Notes: generated by a model not told the origin, from the sequence alone. A stretch of DNA of 22,956 bases from Thermodesulfobacteriota bacterium (GCA_030024065.1 JASEIE010000018.1:1-22956); one strand, 5' to 3'; positions 16,128-22,803 are shown, numbered from the stretch's first letter. A program made the numbers and translations.

Positions 16128-17159
16128 TTAGTACAGGTACTTCACCCGCACCTCTTCAGAGTGCAGGCTCTCGTTCTTTCGAGGGGAATTATCCACGGCT
16201 GTGACCGTGTATTCATAATCCTGCCCTATCTCGACATCCGTATCAAGATAGGTCTCTTTGGTCAGAGGAGTTGGATTCAATCTCTTAAAATCCGTCTCCC
16301 CCGATTTTCTCTGGTAGACATGGTAACCCAGGAGATCGGGCTCCCGGTTCCTTCTCCAGTTCAGCTCTATCCCATTCTTAAATGGAATCGCCACCAGACC
16401 AACGGGAGAACCGGGTGGAATCAAGTCCGTAGGAGTGATGGGAAGACTCAGAGAACCCTTTCCCTCCACATCGGTCTTGACGACCCGTTTCAACGCCCTA
16501 ACCGAATAGATATATCTTTTCTCATTCTCGACCCCTAAATCCATATACTGGGTCGTAGTAAGTGGCTCTCTATTGAGAGGTTGGAGGGGAAAATCTTCTT
16601 CTCCCCTTCGGTAAATATTATAGCCTGTGGTGCCCATGACAGGCTCCCAATAGAGGTCAACTTTCTTATCCCCCCGCTCTGCTCTTACCATCCCTGTCGT
16701 ATGGGGTGGATAATCCCAGTAGACTGAGACAGGGTTTGAAGGAGAGCTTGGATGTCCCCTTCGATTAATGGTGATCACCTGATAGACATAGACCTTTCTC
16801 GCCATTAAGTCTTCGAAGAGGATGGACATCCTCTTCCCCTTGTCTTCTCCTTTTCTATCTAACTTCGCCTCAAAGACCACTTTCGCCTTCTCTCCACATC
16901 CCCTGCACTCATTAGCAATCAGATCTCCTTCGGATCGTAAAATTTTGAATTCAACCAGATCAGTCAGAGCGGATTTATCCGTATTCTCTTTTGGAAATGT
17001 CCATTCCAGAAGAAGGCGTTCTTCTCTCGATTTCGCCTCAAGATCAACAATCCTTTTGGGAACAACCGATGACCACGGCACCGGAGGTGCCTTTTGACCA
17101 CAACCGCTCACCACCACCAGCATCATCCACATTAAAATGATGATTTTTTTCGCTCTCAA
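16128..17159 (-). CDS. outer-membrane-type lipoprotein with LptM-like N-terminus and fibronectin-III-like repeats
   Basis: The 343-residue protein begins with a lipoprotein signal peptide: RAKK, a hydrophobic core, and lipobox VVSGC with Cys20 as the lipidation site. The next residues, CGQKAPPVPW, match the CG-K-GP-PP pattern of the small lipoprotein LptM (YifL). Three Fn3-like modules follow, roughly residues 35-145, 150-240 and 245-343, each with the W/Y and YxYxVxAV-type strands (for example YIYSVRAL and YEYTVTAV). The start is TTG 17159, which keeps the basic n-region; AAGGG lies ten bases upstream. Without it the signal would lack its basic head. In E. coli lptM sits directly upstream of dapF; here it is upstream of lysA-dapF-dapB, supporting the relationship. 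There is no Asp at position +2, so outer-membrane sorting is expected. Exact role unknown. Confidence 0.8.
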   Translation of the reverse strand: MRAKKIIILMWMMLVVVSGCGQKAPPVPWSSVVPKRIVDLEAKSREERLLLEWTFPKENTDKSALTDLVEFKILRSEGDLIANECRGCGEKAKVVFEAKLDRKGEDKGKRMSILFEDLMARKVYVYQVITINRRGHPSSPSNPVSVYWDYPPHTTGMVRAERGDKKVDLYWEPVMGTTGYNIYRRGEEDFPLQPLNREPLTTTQYMDLGVENEKRYIYSVRALKRVVKTDVEGKGSLSLPITPTDLIPPGSPVGLVAIPFKNGIELNWRRNREPDLLGYHVYQRKSGETDFKRLNPTPLTKETYLDTDVEIGQDYEYTVTAVDNSPRKNESLHSEEVRVKYLY

Positions 17160-17189
17160 TTTATAACAACCCTTCTCAAATCCCAGAAG

Positions 17190-17340
17190 TTTACCAGAAT
17201 ATCAGACTATCAGGTTACCAGGAAGCAGGATATCAGATTATCAGGACATCTGGTTAATATATCCCAAATTGGTTGCACTGATATCCTGATATCCCGATTC
17301 TCTGCATCCTGTTTTTCTGATGACCTGGTATCCTTTTTTC
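17190..17340. repeat. AT-rich inverted-repeat block between yggS and the FN3 lipoprotein gene
   Basis: CAGGATATCAG (17226-17236) and CTGATATCCTG (17278-17288) are perfect inverse complements, and TACCAGG (17216-17222) matches CCTGGTA (17334-17340) further out. Several extra copies of the unit ATATCAG/CTGATAT and ACCAG surround them. No gene is seen in this 183-base gap. Confidence 0.75.
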
Positions 17341-17342
17341 CT

Positions 17343-18023
17343 CTATTTTCTCGGCCCAAAAATCGCTGTTCCCACCCGAACATAGGTGGCCCCCTCTTCA
17401 ATGGCGACCTCAAAGTCATTCGACATTCCCATCGAGAGTTCCTTCAATGGGATGCCTTCCCCTGCCATCTTCTCCTTCATTTGCCGGAGTCGAACATAAT
17501 AAGGCCGGCTCAGTTCCGGATCATCGAAATAAGGTGGCATGGTCATCAATCCTTCTAAAGAGAGATGGCTGAGATTGAGAACCTTCCTGGCAAGTACAAA
17601 TGCCTTTTCTTCTTCCGTCCCAAATTTGGTGGTTTCTCCGGAAAGATTGACCTCGATCATGACCTTTATGATCCGGCCTTCTTTCTCGGCCCTCCGGTTC
17701 AGTTCTTCAGATAGTTCAATGCTATCCAGAGAATGGATCATATCAAAGAGGCGAACCGCATACCTTGCCTTATTGGACTGAAGGTGTCCGACGAAGTGCC
17801 AGGATACAGACCTGCCGATCTCTTCAATCTTCTTCTGCGCCTCCTGCACATAATTTTCACCCAGGATCAAAGCCCCTGCTTCGATGGCCTCCCTGACTCT
17901 CGGGGTCTCCACTGTCTTGGAGACAGCCACCAGTTTGATCTCTCCCGGATCTCTTCCCACCTTTCTGGCTGCCTTCTCAATCCTTTCTATCACCCTTAGA
18001 AGATTTTCTTTAATGGTTAACAT
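17343..18023 (-). CDS. yggS: YggS/PLPBP family pyridoxal-phosphate homeostasis protein
   Basis: The 226-residue single-domain PLP protein has the PLP lysine Lys36 in LVAVSKTVE. Family landmarks ILGENYVQEA, WHFVGHLQSNKAR, MIHSLDS, MIEVNLSGETTKFG and the ending LSMGMSNDFEVAIEEGATYVRVGTAIFG are all complete. The family buffers PLP and affects amino-acid metabolism; it has no known catalytic turnover. ATG 18023 overlaps the end of maf by seven bases. Its ribosome-binding region is supplied by repeat-derived sequence (GGAAT) and looks weak, so coupling to maf translation is likely. Confidence 0.96.
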   Translation of the reverse strand: MLTIKENLLRVIERIEKAARKVGRDPGEIKLVAVSKTVETPRVREAIEAGALILGENYVQEAQKKIEEIGRSVSWHFVGHLQSNKARYAVRLFDMIHSLDSIELSEELNRRAEKEGRIIKVMIEVNLSGETTKFGTEEEKAFVLARKVLNLSHLSLEGLMTMPPYFDDPELSRPYYVRLRQMKEKMAGEGIPLKELSMGMSNDFEVAIEEGATYVRVGTAIFGPRK

Positions 18024-18640
18024 TGGTTCATTCCGAAATCCGCATTCCGCATTCCGAAATCCGAAATGGTGATGGCTCCCAATCGAATGAGCATCTGTAT
18101 CAGCTCACAAACGGGAAGCCCAACCACATTCGTATAAGACCCATTGATCGACTCGATCATAAATGACCCGATCCCCTGAATGGCATAGCCTCCTGCTTTA
18201 TCAAACGGTTCCCCGGTTTGAACATACCAATCCATTTCAACCGGATTCAGGGTTTTTACCTTCACAGCAGTTTTGACGGCCTCTCGATCCCCTTTTTCCA
18301 TCTCTACATGGTGAACAGAGATGCCGGTCAACACCGAATGCTCCTTGCCGCTGAGGCGCTGTAGCATCTCCATTGCCTCATCCCGGTTCTTCGGCTTTCC
18401 CAGAATGATACCATCCACATAGACAATCGTATCTGCTCCAATCACCCACTGTTCGGGATATTGGTTTCCGACTTCTAAGGCCTTTGCCTCAGCCAGTCGA
18501 AGGACATGCTCACGGGGGGATTCTCCCTGGATAAAATCCTCCTCCACTCTGCTGGGTATGACTTCAAAATTGAAACCCAACTGTTTTAATAATTCATATC
18601 GACGGGGAGACTCTGATGCAAGGATCAGTCGATTTCCCAT
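18017..18640 (-). CDS. maf: Maf-family nucleotide pyrophosphatase
   Basis: The 207-residue protein hydrolyses non-canonical or TTP/UTP-type nucleotides to monophosphates (Maf/YhdE/YceF family). SPRR (residues 11-14), the catalytic Asp70 in IGADTIV, GKPKN (81-85) and GGYAIQGIGSFMIESINGSYTN are intact. The family normally ends near LIRLGA. Here residues from about 191 to the C-terminus (TISDFGMRNADFGM) are encoded by a repeated sequence, so the tail is an acquired extension. A promoter with perfect TTGACA lies immediately upstream, and the start codon falls at about its predicted transcription start. No ribosome site is visible. Confidence 0.95.
   Translation of the reverse strand: MGNRLILASESPRRYELLKQLGFNFEVIPSRVEEDFIQGESPREHVLRLAEAKALEVGNQYPEQWVIGADTIVYVDGIILGKPKNRDEAMEMLQRLSGKEHSVLTGISVHHVEMEKGDREAVKTAVKVKTLNPVEMDWYVQTGEPFDKAGGYAIQGIGSFMIESINGSYTNVVGLPVCELIQMLIRLGAITISDFGMRNADFGMNQC
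18030..18067. repeat. ATTCCG-type repeat covering the maf 3' end and yggS leader
   Basis: The 13-mer ATTCCGAAATCCG occurs at 18030-18042 and again at 18051-18063, with another CATTCCG unit between. On the coding (minus) strand it is translated as the last residues of Maf (ISDFGMRNADFGM) and ends seven bases upstream of the yggS ATG. Repeats of this type are a known nuisance in Desulfobacterota intergenic DNA (from memory). Confidence 0.8.
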
Positions 18641-18646
18641 CGCTAA

Positions 18647-18675
18647 AAACTAAAGTAATCCTTCAGGATTGTCAA
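18647..18675 (-). promoter_or_regulatory. sigma70-type promoter for maf-yggS
   Basis: On the minus strand a perfect TTGACA (18675-18670) is followed by a 17-base spacer and TAGTTT (18652-18647). The predicted start lies at about 18640, the first base of the maf ATG, so the transcript may be leaderless. The -10 match is only partial. Confidence 0.5.
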
Positions 18676-18707
18676 GATTGAATTGTTCTAAAATTGCAGT
18701 TCAGACA

Positions 18708-19106
18708 CTATGGGGTCTGCCGGTCATAGTGATTCTTCTGGTTGAATCCCTCACAGAGGATCGTCGTCTCCCCAGTCACGGGATGAACGATCTTGCGACC
18801 CGCCTGGGGTCCAAACGCCTGAAGCATCCCTCCGCAACACACCACCATGGGAAACGCATCGAAAGCGTGCAAACCGTGCAGCCGCATCGAAAGATTACTG
18901 GCCACATAAAACCAGAAAGGCACATCCTCTTTCTTCCGGGGGGTGGGACAGGTCGCTGCCAGCTCATCCAGAAGGGCCCGGGCTTTGATGAAACGGAAGA
19001 AATCGGCCTCAAACACCTCGCTGGCCGCCTCCATGTAGTCGAACTCCCCATTCCCAAGAGCCTCCAAAACGAAAGGCTTGTTCTCCTCGAAGATTACCAG
19101 GTCCAT
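18708..19106 (-). pseudogene. truncated transposase-like protein, N-terminal part
   Basis: The 132-residue open frame starts MDLVIFEENKPFVLEALG and ends GFNQKNHYDRQTP with a stop codon lying inside the left inverted repeat. From memory it resembles the N-terminal region of longer IS-type transposases, about 400-500 residues, that continue after the YDR-TP segment. No DDE-type acidic motif is visible here. AAAGGG lies about nine bases before the ATG, two bases after the DUF6788-like stop, so the two were one operon. The abrupt end at the element border suggests an internal deletion. It may still be translated but should have no transposase activity. Family assignment is tentative. Confidence 0.55.
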
Positions 19107-19108
19107 TC

Positions 19109-19420
19109 CTATTCGCCCTTTGAAGACGGTTTCTTATCATAACAAGGAAGCTCCTCCCGACGCATCGCCTCCATCTCATCCAGGACCCGAAGCATCTCCC
19201 AATGAATCTCCACCAGCCGGGCCCGAGCCCGTCGAAGCTCCTGATAACGGCTGACCTTCCCTTGAACCTCAACGAGAAATCCATGAGGGATAACCTGTAA
19301 TCGTGTCTTTCCCCGTTGACTTGCGCTGACCACCATGCGGCCGTGGAGCTGACCCTGAGTACATTTACACCCCGGCTTTCCACATCGGCGCTTCAGTTCA
19401 TAGACCGTCCCTTTGATCAC
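19109..19420 (-). CDS. DUF6788-like small protein of a mobile element
   Basis: The 103-residue protein has the family core KGTVYELKRRCGKPGCKC, with three cysteines of a probable metal- or nucleic-acid-binding knuckle, followed by HGRMVVSASQRGKTRLQVI. A basic helical segment with many Arg and Lys residues follows, and the tail is Lys/Ser-rich. Such genes commonly sit beside IS-type transposases (family knowledge, from memory). The start is GTG 19420. The frame stays open upstream to the TAG at about 19526 and reads protein-like (NPAKDRYWSDPEIAPFF), but I see no start codon there, so the longer form is uncertain. Function is unknown. Confidence 0.65.
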   Translation of the reverse strand: MIKGTVYELKRRCGKPGCKCTQGQLHGRMVVSASQRGKTRLQVIPHGFLVEVQGKVSRYQELRRARARLVEIHWEMLRVLDEMEAMRREELPCYDKKPSSKGE

Positions 19421-19575
19421 CGGCCGATCGGAAAAGAAGGGGGCAATCTCCGGGTCGCTCCAATAGCGATCTTTGGCGGGGTTACGAGGGGCCGGAGGAA
19501 TCCGCCCGGTTGGAATTCGCTACTGTCTGAATCGCAGATAATTTTTATAAAAAGGTCGGAATGGACACATCAGTA

Positions 19576-19604
19576 TTGAAAAACCCATTTGAATTTAGTA
19601 AATT
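19576..19604 (+). promoter_or_regulatory. sigma70-like promoter for the LPS-kinase-like gene
   Basis: TTGAAA (19576-19581), 17-base spacer, TAAATT (19599-19604). The predicted start is about six bases before ATG 19617, and no ribosome site is visible, so translation would be nearly leaderless. The -10 is a four-of-six match. Confidence 0.45.
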
Positions 19605-19616
19605 ATAGAAACTACC

Positions 19617-20504
19617 ATGTTTGACAAATTTCGCATCCCTCCGTCTTTCTCTTTAATCAAAAAAGGGAAGCTCTATCTCCTCATTCATGAGAAGTATAAA
19701 GACCTTCTTCTCTCCCAGGGAATTGAGGAAATAGAAACTTTCGTCAGAAGAAACCGGTCTGCGGTTCGATACCTACAGGGCAGAAAACCCCATCCTTCTG
19801 TACCGATTGGGAAAGGAGATGCAGTGGTCATCCGCCAGTACTCCCATGGGGGTCTATTACGGTTCATCACCAGGAGCCTTTTCTGGACAGGCTCCAGGTC
19901 ATTTGAGGAGCTCTCTTTGACAGAGGAAGTCCGCTCTGCGGGAATTTCCACCATCCAGCCGATTGCTGCCATTCACAGGATCGTTTTCCCCCCTCTTTAT
20001 CGGGCCTATCTTCTCTCATTAGAGATTTCCAACACCAGAGATTTAATCCAGCACTTTCACCAGATTCAGGCCCTCCCTCCCCTGAAATCCATTCCTCTTA
20101 AGCGGAAAACGATTCGCTCCATCGGCATTCTCCTCAAGCAATTCCATCAGGCAGGGTTTTTTCACAATGACCTCCAGCTCAAAAATTTCCTCGTGGCTGG
20201 AGATCAGGTTCTCATCATTGACTTTGACCGCTCCTGTCGGAAAAAGGTTCTCTCTTTCCGTGATAGAATTAAAAACCTTCTCCGTTTAAACCGTTCTGTT
20301 GACAAGTGGAAAAGGTCCGGCCTGCCCATCACCCGTACGGACCGATGGCGGTTCTTGATGGCTTATGCGGGAGGAGATGACGAATTCATAAAAGCGTTAA
20401 GAAAGGCCTCCCGAATTTACTCCGTATCTCTCTTTTTTCATCGATGTGGCTGGATTCTTGAAAAGATAGTTCGGAGTTGGGAGTTCGGAAATCGGAGTCA
20501 TTAG
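19617..20504 (+). CDS. Kdo/WaaP-family lipopolysaccharide kinase
   Basis: The 295-residue protein has a small-kinase fold of the lipopolysaccharide kinase (Kdo/WaaP) family. The N-lobe carries VVIRQYSHGGLLRFITR (residues 71-87), the family's R-Y-x-x-GG pattern. The catalytic loop is HNDLQLKN (183-190) with Asp185 and Asn190, and the metal-binding Asp202 is in IIDFDRS. It would phosphorylate Kdo or heptose in the LPS inner core on the cytoplasmic side of the inner membrane. The last residues (about 285-295, RSWEFGNRSH) are encoded by a GTTCGGAG-type repeat and are probably not original. It stands alone, between the mobile-element remnant and a repeat-filled gap, with no other LPS gene nearby. 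Confidence 0.85.
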   Translation: MFDKFRIPPSFSLIKKGKLYLLIHEKYKDLLLSQGIEEIETFVRRNRSAVRYLQGRKPHPSVPIGKGDAVVIRQYSHGGLLRFITRSLFWTGSRSFEELSLTEEVRSAGISTIQPIAAIHRIVFPPLYRAYLLSLEISNTRDLIQHFHQIQALPPLKSIPLKRKTIRSIGILLKQFHQAGFFHNDLQLKNFLVAGDQVLIIDFDRSCRKKVLSFRDRIKNLLRLNRSVDKWKRSGLPITRTDRWRFLMAYAGGDDEFIKALRKASRIYSVSLFFHRCGWILEKIVRSWEFGNRSH

Positions 20505-20580
20505 TCGAATAGTCATTCCTGCGGAAGCAGGAATCCAGTGTTTTCAGGTATTTCTGGACTTACGCTTTCGCGGAAGTGAC
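20469..20580. repeat. GTTCGGAG repeat followed by a long imperfect inverted repeat
   Basis: GTTCGGAG (20469) and GTTCGGA (20483) repeat at the 3' end of the kinase gene. After the stop, the arm at 20512-20538 (GTCATTCCTG... to ...CCAG) matches inversely the arm at 20554-20580 in 19 of 27 positions. The left arm itself folds as ATTCCTGC/GCAGGAAT (20515-20522 with 20527-20534). It lies between convergent genes and could serve as a bidirectional transcript end, but has no U-tract. Confidence 0.75.
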
Positions 20581-20616
20581 ATATAGGCGGTGTTTTCTCG
20601 CATCTTGCCTAGTCTA

Positions 20617-21252
20617 TCAAAACTTCGAACTGAAGAATTCCCTTAAGGGCGGTATGAGAAGGTGGGTTTGGGAGAAGAAGAAGTGATCCGCACCCTGAAT
20701 GAGAGTTAAGGATTTGGGGTCTTCGAGTTGCTGGTACCACTTTTCTAACTGGAGGGGAAGACACCAGGAATCCTGATCTCCGACAATGATAAGTTTTTTC
20801 TTGTTACATCCTTTCATAAATTCAAAATCGTAAATTTCCAGCGGGGGAGAGATGGCCACCATCCCTTTAACTCTCCCGTCCCTCATCGCCACGGGAATGC
20901 CTGTCCAGGCTCCGAAGGAATACCCTAAAAGGATGATGGGAAGATGGGGATCTTTCTGTTTCGAATAAAGAAAGTCGATGGCAGCCTCGACATCCAACTT
21001 CTCTCCAGTACCTTCATCGTAAGACCCTCCACTATCACCTACTCCCGGGAAGTTAAAGCGAAGGGTGGACCATCCCTCTTGATGGGCTGCCTCAAGAGCC
21101 GTGGTGATGACAGGGTTATGCATATTCCCGCCATATTGTGGATGAGGATGGCAGAGGATCACGCCACCTTTAAAAGAGAGGGCCTCATGAATATTCAAGA
21201 GGCCCTTTAGTTGAATCCCTCTGGATGGGAAAAATACCTTCTCTTCTTTCAT
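20617..21252 (-). CDS. alpha/beta hydrolase (dienelactone-hydrolase-like, COG2945 type)
   Basis: The 211-residue cytoplasmic alpha/beta hydrolase shows the HPHPQYGGNMHN motif (residues 35-46) typical of this small-hydrolase group. The nucleophile is Ser112 in GYSFGA; the likely acid is Asp161 in GDQDSW and the base His190 in GADHFF. There is no signal peptide. The first ATG is used, with GGAAATGAG just upstream. It follows the small membrane-anchored gene by 30 bases and probably shares its transcript, starting at the tRNA promoter or nearby. It is likely an esterase or thioesterase; substrate cannot be assigned. Confidence 0.88.
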   Translation of the reverse strand: MKEEKVFFPSRGIQLKGLLNIHEALSFKGGVILCHPHPQYGGNMHNPVITTALEAAHQEGWSTLRFNFPGVGDSGGSYDEGTGEKLDVEAAIDFLYSKQKDPHLPIILLGYSFGAWTGIPVAMRDGRVKGMVAISPPLEIYDFEFMKGCNKKKLIIVGDQDSWCLPLQLEKWYQQLEDPKSLTLIQGADHFFFSQTHLLIPPLREFFSSKF

Positions 21253-21282
21253 CTCATTTCCGGGGTTAGGAAAGAGTTCAAT

Positions 21283-21678
21283 CTACACCTCTTTTCCTGT
21301 TATTTTACCTTCTGGCTTTCTCTCTTCATTCGTCCCAATCTGGGCATCAATCTTTTCTCTCACCCATTCCAATATACTTCTTAATATCTCCAGGAACCGA
21401 ACCTCAAAACGGGTGACATCCTCACTCTCAATCCGTTGATTGAGGTCCTTCAACCAACCATCCACCTTCGTTCTCAATTGCCTCATCAACTGGATAAAAT
21501 GGGTGTCCTGCTCACCCTTCTTGCCTTCCCCCTCCATATTTTGGGCAAATGCAATGCCGTTGATCTTCCCTTCCATTCTTTCTGAAAATATTCCTTCAGA
21601 GGTATAGAGAGAGATCAAAATCAAACCCAACAGAATGATCAGGAGAAGAGGCAAATAACAGCTTATTCTCTTTCTCAT
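21283..21678 (-). CDS. small membrane-anchored protein of unknown function
   Basis: The 131-residue protein is not recognised. MRKR precedes a single very hydrophobic segment (residues 7-26), so it is anchored in the inner membrane or exported. The remainder is highly charged and helical: residues about 60-115 (FIQLMRQLRTKVDGW through EWVREKIDAQ) have a heptad-like pattern suggesting a coiled coil, and the tail is Lys/Glu-rich. AAGG lies a few bases before the ATG and the codon pattern is natural, so I accept it as a gene. It is 36 bases downstream of tRNA-Arg and 30 bases before the hydrolase gene on the same strand. Confidence 0.65.
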   Translation of the reverse strand: MRKRISCYLPLLLIILLGLILISLYTSEGIFSERMEGKINGIAFAQNMEGEGKKGEQDTHFIQLMRQLRTKVDGWLKDLNQRIESEDVTRFEVRFLEILRSILEWVREKIDAQIGTNEERKPEGKITGKEV

Positions 21679-21714
21679 AAATACCTTCTTTTGAAATAAG
21701 GGATTAAGAATAGT

Positions 21715-21791
21715 TGGTGGGCGATGCGGGAGTTGAACCCACGGCCTTTGGTTCCGGAGACCAACGCTCTATCCAACTGAGCTAATCGCCC
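21715..21791 (-). tRNA. tRNA-Arg (anticodon CCG), CCA encoded
   Basis: On the minus strand all arms fold. Acceptor GGGCGAT pairs with ATCGCCC, followed by discriminator A and an encoded CCA. The D-arm is GCTC/GAGC, the anticodon arm TTGGT-CTCCGGA-ACCAA gives anticodon CCG (reads CGG), the variable loop has five bases, and the T-arm is GTGGG-TTCAACT-CCCGC with one T-G pair. Total 77 bases including CCA. The protein-like frame across it is spurious. Confidence 0.95.
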
Positions 21792-21802
21792 CCTTATAGT
21801 TT

Positions 21803-21832
21803 TATTTATCACAACTTTCCCGAAACTGTCAA
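21803..21832 (-). promoter_or_regulatory. promoter for tRNA-Arg
   Basis: On the minus strand, perfect TTGACA (21832-21827) is followed by an AT-rich -10 region GATAAATA (about 21810-21803) with 16-18 bases between. The expected start is about five bases before the tRNA 5' end. Confidence 0.6.
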
Positions 21833-21888
21833 TTTTTCTTTTTTGGTTCTGGGCCAAACCAGGAATCTGGTGTCAGCATTCCTCTTGT

Positions 21889-21917
21889 TTGACAGGATTA
21901 AGGAAATCGATTAACAT
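21889..21917 (+). promoter_or_regulatory. sigma70-type promoter for mtnP
   Basis: TTGACA (21889-21894), a 17-base spacer, and TAACAT (21912-21917), four of six consensus. The expected start is about 21924, leaving a short leader with AAGGAGG (21930-21936). It is divergent from the tRNA promoter, 57 bases away. Confidence 0.65.
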
Positions 21918-21942
21918 TTTTGGAAAAGGAAGGAGGATGGTA

Positions 21943-22803
21943 ATGGCTGAAAAAGTTGTCGGTGTGATCGGGGGATCGGGTCTTTATGAGATGGAAGGTC
22001 TGGAAGATGTCCAGACGATTTCCGTTGCCACCCCTTTTGGTGACCCTTCGGACTCTTTTGTCATCGGTCACCTCAATGGGATGAAGATTGCCTTTCTACC
22101 ACGACATGGAAGGGGCCACCGTATCCAACCTTCCTCTCTCAATTTCAGGGCAAATATCTATGCCATGAAGATGTTAGGGGTGGAATGGATCATCGGTGTC
22201 AGCGCAGTGGGTTCCATGAAGGAATCGATCCATCCGGGTCATATGATCATCCCAAATCAATTCATCGACCGAACCGTGGGACGCCCAAATACCTTCTTCA
22301 GCGATGGAATCGTCTGCCATATCGGCTTCGCCGATCCGGTCTGCCCCGTCCTAAGTCAGATCCTGGCCAATGCAGGGGAGCAGGTCGGAGCCACTGTCCA
22401 CAGGGAAGGAACCTACCTCTGTATCGAAGGACCTCAATTTTCAACACGGGCTGAATCAAAACTTTTCAGGACATGGGGAGTGGATATCATCGGAATGACC
22501 AATCTCCCGGAGGCAAGGCTTGCCCGTGAGGCTGAAATCTGCTATGCCACCATCGCCTTTGCAACCGATTACGACTGCTGGCATCAGGAGGCAGGGGATG
22601 TTTCAATCGGAGAAGTTCTTAGAATTCTCGCTCAGAGCAGCAAGACAGCGAAAAGTGCCATCCGGACCGCTGTGAAGCATCTGCCCCAAAAGAGGGAATG
22701 CGTCTGCGCCACGGCTCTGAAACACGCCCTGATTACTGGCAAGAAGCTCATCCCTGAAAAGACAAAGAAGGATCTGGAGCCGATTATAGGGAAGTATCTT
22801 TAA
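21943..22803 (+). CDS. mtnP: S-methyl-5'-thioadenosine phosphorylase (MTAP)
   Basis: The 286-residue enzyme phosphorolyses methylthioadenosine to adenine and methylthioribose-1-phosphate, the first step of methionine salvage, in the cytoplasm. Phosphate and substrate sites are visible: GVIGGSGLY (residues 7-15), LPRHGRGHR (52-60), IEGPQFSTRAES (161-172), GMTNLPEA (184-191) and DYDCWH (209-214). The Asp pair in DYDCW is typical of adenine-type (MTAP) rather than guanine-type (PNP) enzymes. Longer in-frame starts exist at 21889 and 21937; I use ATG 21943 because AAGGAGG ends six bases before it. Its stop codon is the edge of a palindrome. A PNP-like side activity is possible but less likely. 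Confidence 0.92.
   Translation: MAEKVVGVIGGSGLYEMEGLEDVQTISVATPFGDPSDSFVIGHLNGMKIAFLPRHGRGHRIQPSSLNFRANIYAMKMLGVEWIIGVSAVGSMKESIHPGHMIIPNQFIDRTVGRPNTFFSDGIVCHIGFADPVCPVLSQILANAGEQVGATVHREGTYLCIEGPQFSTRAESKLFRTWGVDIIGMTNLPEARLAREAEICYATIAFATDYDCWHQEAGDVSIGEVLRILAQSSKTAKSAIRTAVKHLPQKRECVCATALKHALITGKKLIPEKTKKDLEPIIGKYL

Larger units (their letters stand above)
18693..19538 (-). mobile_element. remnant insertion element with imperfect terminal inverted repeats
   Basis: ATTGCAGTTCAGACACTA (18693-18710) and TACTGTCTGAATCGCAGA (19521-19538) are imperfect inverted repeats, 13 of 18 matching, with a shared TTCAGACA core. Between them lie a DUF6788-like gene and a truncated partner gene, both on the minus strand. 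No convincing target duplication is visible at the edges. The transposase C-terminal catalytic part is missing, so the element is probably immobile alone. Confidence 0.55.

Noticed and set aside
21675..21857. 60-codon frame across the tRNA
   Set aside because: It is a translation of tRNA-Arg (the familiar RLAQLDRALVSGTKGRGFNSRIAH pattern split over the arms), not a gene.
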